Part shown: one piece after another, positions 1-7,917 of the stretch
Position numbering within the stretch: position 1 is the first letter of the stretch
Layout: each line of letters begins with the position of its first letter
Assembly: GCA_025934075.1 (NCBI GenBank)
Contig: JAICYT010000016.1
Span: forward strand, 1 to 34,167
Reading direction: 5' to 3'
DNA from: Gemmatimonadaceae bacterium
GTDB lineage: Bacteria > Gemmatimonadota > Gemmatimonadetes > Gemmatimonadales > Gemmatimonadaceae
DNA length: 34,167 bases
The notes under the pieces: model-generated
Told to the model about the DNA's origin: nothing
Databases searched by the model: none
Seen by the model: the letters and a program-made list of their open reading frames with translations, nothing else
Position numbers and translations under genes: made by a program

Positions 1-2
1 CG

Positions 3-224
3 ACGCGCGGCGTCGACGTTGGAGCGAAAGCGGAGATTCACGCGCTCATTGGGGAGCTGGCGAGAAATGGTACGGCGATCCTCGTCATTTCCAGTGAGCT
101 GCCGGAGGTGCTCACGCTCTCCGACAGGATTCTCGTGCTGCGTGAGGGTCGTCTCGTCGGAGAGTTGTCGCGCGCCGAGGCGAGTCAGGAGAGCTTGTTG
201 CGCCTCATGGCTGGATTGGCGTAG
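3..224 (+). CDS. Sugar ABC transporter ATP-binding protein, C-terminal end (partial)
   Basis: Only the last 73 codons are present; the gene enters from the left edge, reading in the frame that starts at base 3. The fragment opens with [13 protein letters not shown], the sequence that follows the Walker B aspartate/glutamate in the second nucleotide-binding domain of the RbsA/MglA/XylG family. It continues with [10 protein letters not shown] and [15 protein letters not shown], which are typical of that family around the switch region and the final beta strands. The family energises uptake of monosaccharides such as ribose, galactose or xylose with a periplasmic binding protein and a permease, which would lie to the left. 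The substrate cannot be told from this piece. A pentose transporter would fit the xylan locus nearby, but that is inference. It converges on the S9 peptidase gene, 33 bases away. Confidence 0.88.
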   Translation, partial: TRGVDVGAKAEIHALIGELARNGTAILVISSELPEVLTLSDRILVLREGRLVGELSRAEASQESLLRLMAGLA

Positions 225-257
225 CAGACCCTGAATCGACAGGCGCGCGGTCTCGGG

Positions 258-2378
258 TCAGCGACGCAAGTGCTTGTCCAGGAAATCCGATTGCGCCTGG
301 AAATACGTCAGCCACGATCGATGGAGCAAGAGATCGTGAATCTCATTGGGGATGACGATCAGCTCATTAGGAACATGTTGCTGGCGCAATGCCGTCATGA
401 GCAGAACCGTCTGGTTGAACGGCACGTTGTGGTCGTCGTCCGCCTGAATCACCAGCACCGGCGAGCGCCAGTTCTTGATCGATGACAACGGCGACGATGC
501 CCACGCCAGACTGTCCGATGCCGATTGTGCCCCCGCGGATGCGTAGACCTTCAACAGACCATTCCAGTCATGCACGCCCGCGTAGTCGACACCAGCCGCG
601 AAAATGTCCGACCCGCGCGCGAGCGCGAGCGCCGTCATATATCCGCCGTAGCTGCCTCCCCAAACACCCAGCCGCTTCGAGTCGACGTCAGATCGTGCCT
701 TGAGAAAACTCGCAGCGCCCACCACGTCATTGTATTCGCTCGCGCCGGACGGACCAAAGTTGGGCGGCACGCGGAAATCCAGACCGTAGCCCGTTCCGCC
801 TCGGTAGTTCACCGACAGCACCACGTATCCGCGGCTCGCGAAATACTGATTCATCGCGTACATGTACGAGTACGCACCCATGGGATTCGCGCCGAGGAGC
901 ATCTGGCGATACGGGCCGCCATGAAAGAAGAGGAGAGCCGGGTGACGCGCGTCGCGTGACTCTCCGGGCGGCAGGAAGAGCTGGCCGTGAATCATCATTC
1001 CGTCGGGCGAACGGAAGACGACCGGCTCAGGGACAACGAACTTGGCACCGGGGTAGTCTTCCGGCAGGGTTTGTGGAGCGAGATCCTTCGCCGCGCCGAA
1101 ACGACCGCCGGATTGCGAGACGATCGCCGGCCGCATCGGATTCCTTGCATCCGCGTGCAGGAATGCGACCGAGTTGCCGTCGCTCGTGAACACCGGGAGA
1201 TCGGCGATCGTCGGGCCGGTCGTCAGCGGCGTCGGCGTTCCGCCCGCGACCGGCACTGACCAGATGTGACGATGATCCAAGTCGTCCTGATTGGACGAAT
1301 ACACAATGCGGCGCCCGTCCGAGCTGAGATCGGCGCTGAACACCTCGAAGTTGCCGGGAGTCAGCAGTGCCGGCGCGCCGCCCGTGACGGGAATGCTATA
1401 GAGGTGGACCCACCCCGTTCCCTCCCACGGGAAAACAATTCGGTTGTCTGCTCCCCACGCGAACGCTGAATTTCCTTCCAACGGATAGAATCGACTTCCA
1501 GCTCCGCTGTTGGCATGCCAGAGCTCATGGCCCTTGCCGCTTGCCGCGTCGGCGATCCAAATGGACCACGGCTCGGCGGTGCGCGTCGATGAAAATGGAC
1601 CGGGCGCCGCGGCCGGAATTCGGACGAAGGCGACCTGACTACCATCGGGCGACCAGATCGGACTGACGTCCCGATCGACACTCGGCGAAAGCCACGTGAT
1701 CGATTTGCGCGCGAGCTCGTACACGCCGACCAGGCTGTGGTCGCCGCGGCTGCTCACGAACGCGATGCGCGAGCCGTCGGGCGCCCAGTTGAGCGATCCG
1801 ATTCGTCCCATGTCGCGAACGACCGGCTGTGGTTTCCCAGTGCCATCCAACGAGGTCAGAACAAGTGAGTTGCGGGCCGAGTACGCAAGGACATGCGCTT
1901 TCGGCGCGATCGCGGGTGAGCCGCCATCACCAATCAGTCGCGGTGCAGTGTCGGTCAACGCAATCGTCCAGAGCTGTGCCGGCGCGGTTCCGAGCGGAAG
2001 GCTCTGTGGATTCGGCTCACCGCCGCGCTCGAACACGAGCGTTCCGCCGTCGGGGCTCCACACTAGTGACCCGATTTCCACCCCGATGTCGCCGCTGTAT
2101 CTGGTCAGTTGTCTCGAAGTGAACGATCCGTTCGCCGAGGGTTCCGCGACCCAGATGTTGCGACTGCCCTGGGCATCGAAGATCCACGCGACCTTGGCAC
2201 CGCCCGGCGAAGCCACCAGTCCACTGGGGAAGGGGGCGTTGAGCGCAGCGTCGAGCGTAAATGCCGTACCTTGTGCTGCCGCCACTCTTGCGGTAGTGGC
2301 CACGCTGACGATGAGAAGAACGAGCGGGAGGACCGCAACGCGGAAGTGACGACTTCGATGCCTGGTTCGCTGAAGCAT
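258..2378 (-). CDS. Secreted S9-family (prolyl oligopeptidase-type) serine peptidase
   Basis: This predicted exported peptidase of about 706 residues has a WD40/TolB-like propeller followed by an alpha/beta-hydrolase domain. I start it at ATG 2378 because a clean Sec signal follows (RHRSRHFR, then a hydrophobic run ending ARVAAAQ). The frame stays open to 2453, but that adds an implausible pre-signal. Propeller blades show repeated WSPDG or APDGS motifs (for example VWSPDG, NWAPDGSRI, IWSPDGS). The C-terminal domain carries the nucleophile elbow GGSYGGY (Ser about 576), the acid in ADDDHNV (Asp about 649) and His about 681 in NEIHDLL, so the triad is complete. The family cleaves short peptides, often after proline or as dipeptidyl peptidases; the exact specificity is not visible. 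It is probably transcribed separately from the esterase upstream, 214 bases away, and has no obvious xylan role. Confidence 0.93.
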   Translation of the reverse strand: MLQRTRHRSRHFRVAVLPLVLLIVSVATTARVAAAQGTAFTLDAALNAPFPSGLVASPGGAKVAWIFDAQGSRNIWVAEPSANGSFTSRQLTRYSGDIGVEIGSLVWSPDGGTLVFERGGEPNPQSLPLGTAPAQLWTIALTDTAPRLIGDGGSPAIAPKAHVLAYSARNSLVLTSLDGTGKPQPVVRDMGRIGSLNWAPDGSRIAFVSSRGDHSLVGVYELARKSITWLSPSVDRDVSPIWSPDGSQVAFVRIPAAAPGPFSSTRTAEPWSIWIADAASGKGHELWHANSGAGSRFYPLEGNSAFAWGADNRIVFPWEGTGWVHLYSIPVTGGAPALLTPGNFEVFSADLSSDGRRIVYSSNQDDLDHRHIWSVPVAGGTPTPLTTGPTIADLPVFTSDGNSVAFLHADARNPMRPAIVSQSGGRFGAAKDLAPQTLPEDYPGAKFVVPEPVVFRSPDGMMIHGQLFLPPGESRDARHPALLFFHGGPYRQMLLGANPMGAYSYMYAMNQYFASRGYVVLSVNYRGGTGYGLDFRVPPNFGPSGASEYNDVVGAASFLKARSDVDSKRLGVWGGSYGGYMTALALARGSDIFAAGVDYAGVHDWNGLLKVYASAGAQSASDSLAWASSPLSSIKNWRSPVLVIQADDDHNVPFNQTVLLMTALRQQHVPNELIVIPNEIHDLLLHRSWLTYFQAQSDFLDKHLRR

Positions 2379-2592
2379 GGCCGGTGAGCTCGAGGTGGTG
2401 GGATAGGTGGGCCGTGCGCGTACCAGCATATTAAGTCGCTTGCAGCACGGCATACAAGTTCGGTATACCGCTTGGCTTGGCGCGTGCCGCCACGCGCCCC
2501 GGGGCGGTGACTCCGCGACCTTCGCCCGCGGCGCCTTTCAAGCTCGCAACAGACTCGCGACCGCCGCGGTAGAGCGACCCGTTAGTCGACCG
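2379..2592. other. Intergenic region upstream of the S9 peptidase, with two short palindromes
   Basis: This 214-base spacer lies between two genes on the minus strand and must hold the promoter of the peptidase if it has its own. A perfect 10-base palindrome, CGGTATACCG, sits at 2461-2470 and could be an operator. A GC-rich hairpin with an 8-base stem, GGCGCGTG / CACGCGCC, lies at 2479-2498. It lacks a T-run on either strand, so I do not call it an intrinsic terminator. I see only a weak promoter-like pair on the minus strand and do not annotate it. Confidence 0.4.
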
Positions 2593-4593
2593 TCACCACC
2601 GATCCGTTCTGAAAGGCGCCGCTGGAAGCCCTTCGCGGTTGAAAAGACTCGCGCGATCGGGGTTGTTCGCCCACGCGTATCTCACCGCGATAGGATTGTT
2701 CACGCGATCGCTCCAGACGCGCACAGTATTGCCGACGATCTCCGCCTCGGCCCAGACGAAATGCCGATCGGCGCCCGCGATCTCGAAGCCGCCGACACGT
2801 CCGTTGGTCAAATGGCTCGCCAGCCCGCTTCCGATCGTGTCGAAGGTGACGGCGATCGTGTCGCCGCGAATGGAATGCGAGCGGTACGCCGGGCCCGAGG
2901 CGACAATGTGCTCTCCGTACGCGACCTTGCGCGCCACGAGCGCGAGACGCAAGCCGACGTCTTGTTTGTTGCGCGGATGAATGTTGTCCGCGTCGCCAAC
3001 ATCGATCGCGATCGCTTGCCCTGTCTTCGGTAACGACAAGGCCGCCGTCATCGACTCGCGCTGCGTAGCCCATGCTGCGGCTGTTGGCGGTACAGTGTCC
3101 GGTGTTCCGAAATTCGGCAGCTGCACCCAAAGGAACGGGAACATGTCGCGGCCGGAATCCCATTCGCGCCGCCAACTCGTGATCAACGTCCTGAATTGAT
3201 CGCGGTATGCTGCCGCTTGTTGGAGGTTATTCGCGTTCGATTCGCCTTGATACCAGATGACCCCCATGATCGTAGACGGGAGTATCGGGTGCAGCATCCT
3301 ATTGTATAGAACGCTCGGCACCTTGTTGATCTGTTGGCCGTCGAGTTGGAACGAGACTTCGCCAACCTTGAATTTCCAGACGCCGGCGAGCGAGCGTGGC
3401 GCGCCGCTGCCAAACGCAATCGACACGGCGCCATTGATCCCGCCGCCTCCACCGCCATCGCTCACGCGAACCGCGAGCACATTCCGGCCGGCTCGCAGGG
3501 CATTCGACGGAATGCGATACGCGCGTGCCACGTTGTACCCGACCGTGCGTCCGATTTCGGCGCCATTGATCCACGCGATGTCGTCGTCGTCGATGGCCGC
3601 GATGCTGAGCGTTGCGCCATCGCGCCGCTCGGCGTCGGTCGCGTCGAATGCGACGCGATACCACGCGACGCCATCCATGCCGGTGTAGCCGTGATCTTCC
3701 CAATACGAAGGTACCGGCATGTCGGACCAGCCGCTGTCATCGAGCGAAGGATCGGCCCAAACGGCGACGCCATTCATCAATCCGGGATCTTTCGTTGGGA
3801 GTCCTCCGAGCTTTGCGCGCAATGCTGCACGCGTCTGCTCGAGGCGCGCCTCTTCGGCGCGAAGCAGCGCCGTCCACGCACTGTCGCTGATGTGTTGTGC
3901 TCCGCGGCCGATCCATGTCTCGATGTTGCTGCCGCCCCACGTCGTGTTGACGATGCCGATGGGGACCTTGGTCGACTTGCGCAGCTCGCGAGCGAAGAAG
4001 TAAGCGACCGCCGAGAAATCGCCGACGTGCTGCCGATCGGCCGGCGTCCACGAACCGCCAACGAGATCGTTTTGCGGATCGTTCGACCACGAATCAGGAA
4101 CTTTGAATTGGCGAATCAGTGAATCATTCGCCGCCGCGATTTCCTGCGCCGCGTTGTTCCCCTGCGAGACTGTGAACTCCATGTTCGACTGACCCGACGC
4201 GATCCAGACGTCGCCGACGAGCACGTTGTGGAGGTCGACATGCGCGTCTCCGGCGCGCACGGTCAGCTCGAACGGGCCGCCTGCCTCGCTCGCCGGCAGC
4301 TTTGCCATCCACGAGCCATTGCGGTTGGACGTCGCGCGGGTCGTGCGGCCCTGAAACGCGATCGTGATCTGAGCGCCGGCGGGTGCCCAACCCCAAACGG
4401 CGATCGGTTTTCGTCGCTGGAGGACTATGCCGTCGCCGAACAACCGTGAGAGGCGGAGTGCGCCCGAGGTTGCCGGCGGCGCCGGTTGGGCGGCGATGCC
4501 CTGAACGCCGAAGGCGAGCGTGATGGCGATGACGAGCACGCGCTGGCGAACATGCTGGAGACCGACCGATGGGCGCATCAGGTAGGCTGACAT
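2593..4593 (-). CDS. Secreted SGNH carbohydrate esterase, sialate O-acetylesterase family (probable acetylxylan esterase)
   Basis: This exported esterase has about 666 residues from ATG 4593, with a Sec signal ending GVQGIAAQ; ATG 4578 is an alternative. The frame is open to 4758, but that extension would cover the susC promoter and bury the signal peptide. Order of parts: an N-terminal beta-sandwich (LFGDGIVLQRRKPIAVWGWA, a hallmark of the family), then SGNH block I GDVWIASGQSNMEF (Ser about 136). Next comes an inserted galactose-binding-like module (DDSGWSDMPVPSYWEDHG to NVLAVRVSDGG), then GVIWYQGESNA, and late DNIHPRNKQDVG with the catalytic Asp/His. Proteins of this layout are routinely named sialate O-acetylesterases. 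Next to xylanases, deacetylation of xylan or its oligomers is likelier. The CE20 esterases of xyloglucan loci have a comparable inserted module. It is transcribed divergently from susC. Confidence 0.88.
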   Translation of the reverse strand: MSAYLMRPSVGLQHVRQRVLVIAITLAFGVQGIAAQPAPPATSGALRLSRLFGDGIVLQRRKPIAVWGWAPAGAQITIAFQGRTTRATSNRNGSWMAKLPASEAGGPFELTVRAGDAHVDLHNVLVGDVWIASGQSNMEFTVSQGNNAAQEIAAANDSLIRQFKVPDSWSNDPQNDLVGGSWTPADRQHVGDFSAVAYFFARELRKSTKVPIGIVNTTWGGSNIETWIGRGAQHISDSAWTALLRAEEARLEQTRAALRAKLGGLPTKDPGLMNGVAVWADPSLDDSGWSDMPVPSYWEDHGYTGMDGVAWYRVAFDATDAERRDGATLSIAAIDDDDIAWINGAEIGRTVGYNVARAYRIPSNALRAGRNVLAVRVSDGGGGGGINGAVSIAFGSGAPRSLAGVWKFKVGEVSFQLDGQQINKVPSVLYNRMLHPILPSTIMGVIWYQGESNANNLQQAAAYRDQFRTLITSWRREWDSGRDMFPFLWVQLPNFGTPDTVPPTAAAWATQRESMTAALSLPKTGQAIAIDVGDADNIHPRNKQDVGLRLALVARKVAYGEHIVASGPAYRSHSIRGDTIAVTFDTIGSGLASHLTNGRVGGFEIAGADRHFVWAEAEIVGNTVRVWSDRVNNPIAVRYAWANNPDRASLFNREGLPAAPFRTDRW

Positions 4594-4675
4594 CGGAGAA
4601 ATCGGTTGGGGTTGCGTCTCTACTGATAGGGTGGGCTGGCGGGTTTTGGGGCATCCGCCGTCCCAAATGATTCTC

Positions 4676-4703
4676 TTGACAGGCCGGACAGCGGCAGTAG
4701 AAT
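4676..4703 (+). promoter_or_regulatory. Sigma-70-type promoter for the susC operon
   Basis: TTGACA at 4676-4681 is a perfect -35 box. After 16 bases comes TAGAAT at 4698-4703, five of six matches to the -10 consensus. It points at susC, whose start codon is about 115 bases downstream, leaving an A/T-richer leader (ATCTTATCACTTGTAACG, about 4721-4738) where a regulator could bind. It also lies in the gap between divergent genes. Transcription from it is a prediction. Confidence 0.55.
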
Positions 4704-4824
4704 CGTGTGGCGACGTTGTCATCTTATCACTTGTAACGACCACTGCGCGATAGCTCAATCGCCCCCAGCCGTAAAAACGACCGCGACCACCCCACGAATT
4801 TCACGCTTTCCGGAGGAATGACTG

Positions 4825-7800
4825 ATGGGACGCAGGATTCTCCTCGCGATCCTCACCCTTGCCGCGACGGCTGCCGTCGCGCAGGCGCAAGCCGGTGGCC
4901 GGATAGCCGGCAGGGTGAGTACGGATGGTGGTCGATCCCTTCCTGGCATCCAGGTCACAGTCACCGGAACCACCCTCGGCGCTGTCACGGATTCGGGCGG
5001 TCAGTACAACATCCGCAACGTGCCGGCGGGTAACCACAGCGTTCTCGCGCGTGGGATCGGCTACGCGTCCGGAACGAAGCTGGTCGTTGTCGTCGCCGGA
5101 CAGACGGTCACCGTCGACTTCACGCTGACGACGTCGGCGGCGCAGCTCAATCCGGTCGTCGTCGTCGGATACGGCACTCAAGACATTCGCTCCGTGACAG
5201 GCGCGGTCAACACCGTCCAAGCTGCCCAGCTCAAGGACGTTCCGACCAGCGACCCAATGAAGGCGCTTCAGGGTCGCGTCGCCGGCGTCGAGATCGTGGC
5301 GTCGAGCAACGAGCCGGGCGCTGCCATGAACGTCCGCATTCGCGGCGTCCGCTCGCTCACGGCGAACAACGACCCGCTGTATGTCGTCGATGGCATTCCG
5401 ATCACCGGTGGCATTCAGGATTTCAATCCGCAGATGATCGAGTCGATCGATGTGCTGAAGGACGCGTCGGCCACGGCGATCTACGGGAGTCGGGGCGCCA
5501 ACGGCGTCATCATTGTCACGACGAAGAAGGCGCCGCGCGACGGCGGCATGCACGCCTCGTACAGCACTGACATGTACTATGGATCGCAGGCTCCGGTGCG
5601 GCTCATCCCGATGATGAACCTGCAGCAGTACGTCCGCTACATGAAGGACGCCGCCGCGGCGAATAATCAGGACACGAGCCTCGCCAAAATCTTCACCGCG
5701 AAGCAGCAATTCGCGATCGCGAACAACATCTCGACCGACTGGCAAAAGGCCGTCCTTCGCGACGGACTCCAGCGCAGCGTACAAGGCGGCGTGACGGGAT
5801 CGAACGGAGACACTCGCTACAACGTCTCGGGCAACTACTTCGGCCAGCGCGGTCTCATTCCCGGACAGGGTTACACGCGTGGTGCAGGCTTCGCCTCGAT
5901 CGACCATAGCTCGGGTCGATTCAACATGGGGCTGACCACGAATGGATCGCGCATCGACACGGATCAGGGCGAGGGTGGCGCGGCCTACGGCTACGTCTTC
6001 GCCATGACGCCGCTCGGGCGTCCGCTCAACTACATGAATCCGGATTCCGCCGGACTGCTCGATCCGCGCCCCGATGATGATCCCCTCAACATCAATCCGG
6101 TGCTCGAGAATCAATCGGCGATTCGGCAGCAGGTCGTCAATCGCGTGTTCGGGTCCGCCTACGCCGAGTACAAGATCGCTGAAGGCCTCACGTATCGCAT
6201 GAATTTTGGCCCGGACTACACGCAGCTGACCAACGGCTGCTACAACGGACCATGGACGCACGGCACCTGCGCCAACCTCGGGGCAAACAGCTCGAACCAG
6301 GGCCAGCCTCCGCAGGCCGGCCAGTTCAACCAACAAGACTTCTCGTACACGCTCGACAACCTGGTTCATCTCGATCGTGCACTGGGATCGCTTCACCGGT
6401 TTGACATCACGGGCCTCTATAGCATCCAGCACGATCGGTTCACGAAGGATTCCCTGTACGCGACCAATCTCCCGTACTCGACGCAGCTGTGGTACGACCT
6501 CGGATCTGGAACCGCGGGCAACGAAGTGAGCCGTATCTCCGAGTGGTCGCTGCGCTCGTACATGGGTCGCGTCAACTACACGCTCGCCGACCGCTACTCG
6601 TTCTCGTTCACCGAGCGCGCCGACGGCTCGAGTCGCCTCGCACCAGGGCACAAGTGGGCCTACTTCCCGTCGTTCGGAGCGGCGTGGCAAGTCGGCGACG
6701 AGCCCATCATGCGCAGCCTCACGTTCCTCAACTCGCTGAAGTTGCGCGGCAGCTATGGCACGACGGGCAACACGGCAATCAACCCGTACCAGACCGAAGG
6801 CACGCTCGCCTCGCGACTCTACACATTCGGCACGACGCGCGTTCGCGGCTACAAGCCCGGCAGCATTCCGAATCCGGACCTCGGATGGGAGAAGACCGAC
6901 CAGACCGACGTCGGCATCGATTACGCAATCTTCAACAGCCGCATCTCGGGCACCATCGACGGATACAAGTACAACACGCACGATCTACTGTTGACCCGCC
7001 TGCTCCCGGTCACGTCCGGCTTCACGCAGACCCTCCAGAACATCGGCGCGACAAAAAATACGGGTGTCGAGCTGTCGCTCTCGACGCTGAACATACGCAA
7101 CTGGCGCGGCCTGTCGTGGACGAGCGACATCAACTGGGCGCACAACAAGAATGAGATCACGGCGCTGGCGAGCGGTGCGACGTCGGACGTCGGCAACCTC
7201 TGGTTCATCGGGCATCCGATCAACCTTTGCATCACCGGCGGTGCCTGCACCGATCCACAACGCCGAGTGTTCTATGATTACAAGTATCTCGGCGTGTGGC
7301 AGTTCGCCGATTCTGTCGCGATGAAGGCGTTCAACGCCAATGGCAGCACGTTCAAGTTCGGCGATCCGCGCGTTGCCGACATCAACCACGACGGCAAGAT
7401 CAACGCCGACGACCGCACCTTTGTCGGCGACAGCTATCCCGCGTGGACCGGAAGCTTCTCGAACCGCATCACGTATCACGGCTTTGATTTCTCGGGCCTC
7501 ATCACAGCGAAGTGGAAGTACACGTTCATCGACGGCACACCGCGCAGCTACTTCGGCCGATTCAACAACGTCGCCGACCTGGATTACTGGACGCCGACGA
7601 ACCCGACGAATAAGAATCCCGCGCCGACGACCGGCGCCGTCGATCGGTTGTATGCGTCGACCCGCCTCTATCTCGACGGCTCGCACTGGCGCATCCGCAA
7701 CCTCACCGCGGGCTACACGTTCGATCAGCGCTTCACGCGCCGACTCGGCGTGCAGAGCGTGCGCCTCTATGGCACTGCGCAGGATCCCTACATCCACTCC

Positions 7801-7884
7801 GATTACATCGGCATCGATCCCGAGGTAGCAGGCGCTGTTCCGACCGTTCGCACTCTCCTCCTCGGCTCAAACATCGTCTGGTAG
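4825..7884 (+). CDS. susC: SusC/RagA-type TonB-dependent outer-membrane transporter
   Basis: This 1019-residue outer-membrane receptor imports oligosaccharides captured by its SusD partner, powered by TonB. The start is ATG 4825, 7 bases after a strong GGAGGA (4812-4817); the ATG at 4818 is out of frame. A Sec signal (MGRRILLAIL to AQAQA) is followed by a carboxypeptidase-regulatory-like beta-sandwich at about 25-105 (GRIAGRVSTDGG, TDSGGQYNIRNVPAG). A TonB-box region VVVVGYGTQ sits at 111-119. The plug has the SusC signatures PLYVVDGIPI (184-193) and LKDASATAIYGSRGANGV (211-228). The rest is a beta-barrel ending in GSNIVW, with the C-terminal aromatic recognised by BAM. SusC pairs are classic for Bacteroidota but also occur in Gemmatimonadota. 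Xylan-derived oligomers are the likely cargo from the neighbours. It is the first gene of a run with susD, GH3, permease and GH10. Confidence 0.96.
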   Translation: MGRRILLAILTLAATAAVAQAQAGGRIAGRVSTDGGRSLPGIQVTVTGTTLGAVTDSGGQYNIRNVPAGNHSVLARGIGYASGTKLVVVVAGQTVTVDFTLTTSAAQLNPVVVVGYGTQDIRSVTGAVNTVQAAQLKDVPTSDPMKALQGRVAGVEIVASSNEPGAAMNVRIRGVRSLTANNDPLYVVDGIPITGGIQDFNPQMIESIDVLKDASATAIYGSRGANGVIIVTTKKAPRDGGMHASYSTDMYYGSQAPVRLIPMMNLQQYVRYMKDAAAANNQDTSLAKIFTAKQQFAIANNISTDWQKAVLRDGLQRSVQGGVTGSNGDTRYNVSGNYFGQRGLIPGQGYTRGAGFASIDHSSGRFNMGLTTNGSRIDTDQGEGGAAYGYVFAMTPLGRPLNYMNPDSAGLLDPRPDDDPLNINPVLENQSAIRQQVVNRVFGSAYAEYKIAEGLTYRMNFGPDYTQLTNGCYNGPWTHGTCANLGANSSNQGQPPQAGQFNQQDFSYTLDNLVHLDRALGSLHRFDITGLYSIQHDRFTKDSLYATNLPYSTQLWYDLGSGTAGNEVSRISEWSLRSYMGRVNYTLADRYSFSFTERADGSSRLAPGHKWAYFPSFGAAWQVGDEPIMRSLTFLNSLKLRGSYGTTGNTAINPYQTEGTLASRLYTFGTTRVRGYKPGSIPNPDLGWEKTDQTDVGIDYAIFNSRISGTIDGYKYNTHDLLLTRLLPVTSGFTQTLQNIGATKNTGVELSLSTLNIRNWRGLSWTSDINWAHNKNEITALASGATSDVGNLWFIGHPINLCITGGACTDPQRRVFYDYKYLGVWQFADSVAMKAFNANGSTFKFGDPRVADINHDGKINADDRTFVGDSYPAWTGSFSNRITYHGFDFSGLITAKWKYTFIDGTPRSYFGRFNNVADLDYWTPTNPTNKNPAPTTGAVDRLYASTRLYLDGSHWRIRNLTAGYTFDQRFTRRLGVQSVRLYGTAQDPYIHSDYIGIDPEVAGAVPTVRTLLLGSNIVW

Positions 7885-7917
7885 ACGAGCCCTCCCATGA
7901 GCAACGAGACCATACCG

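Noticed and set aside
225..257. Possible bidirectional terminator between the ABC ATPase and S9 peptidase genes
   Set aside because: Only 5-base complementary pieces (GACCC/GGGTC) and no T-tract; too weak to annotate.
2479..2498. GC-rich hairpin downstream of the SGNH esterase as an intrinsic terminator
   Set aside because: No run of T follows on either strand and it lies about 95 bases past the stop; left as a hairpin of unknown role.
4721..4738. Operator for GntR or LacI in the susC leader
   Set aside because: The A/T-rich stretch is not a clear palindrome, and no matching half-site was seen at the GntR start.
4801..6981. A 726-codon open frame on the minus strand opposite susC
   Set aside because: It is the antisense shadow of a GC-rich gene: Arg/Val/Ala-rich, no domain motif, while the plus strand encodes an unmistakable SusC.
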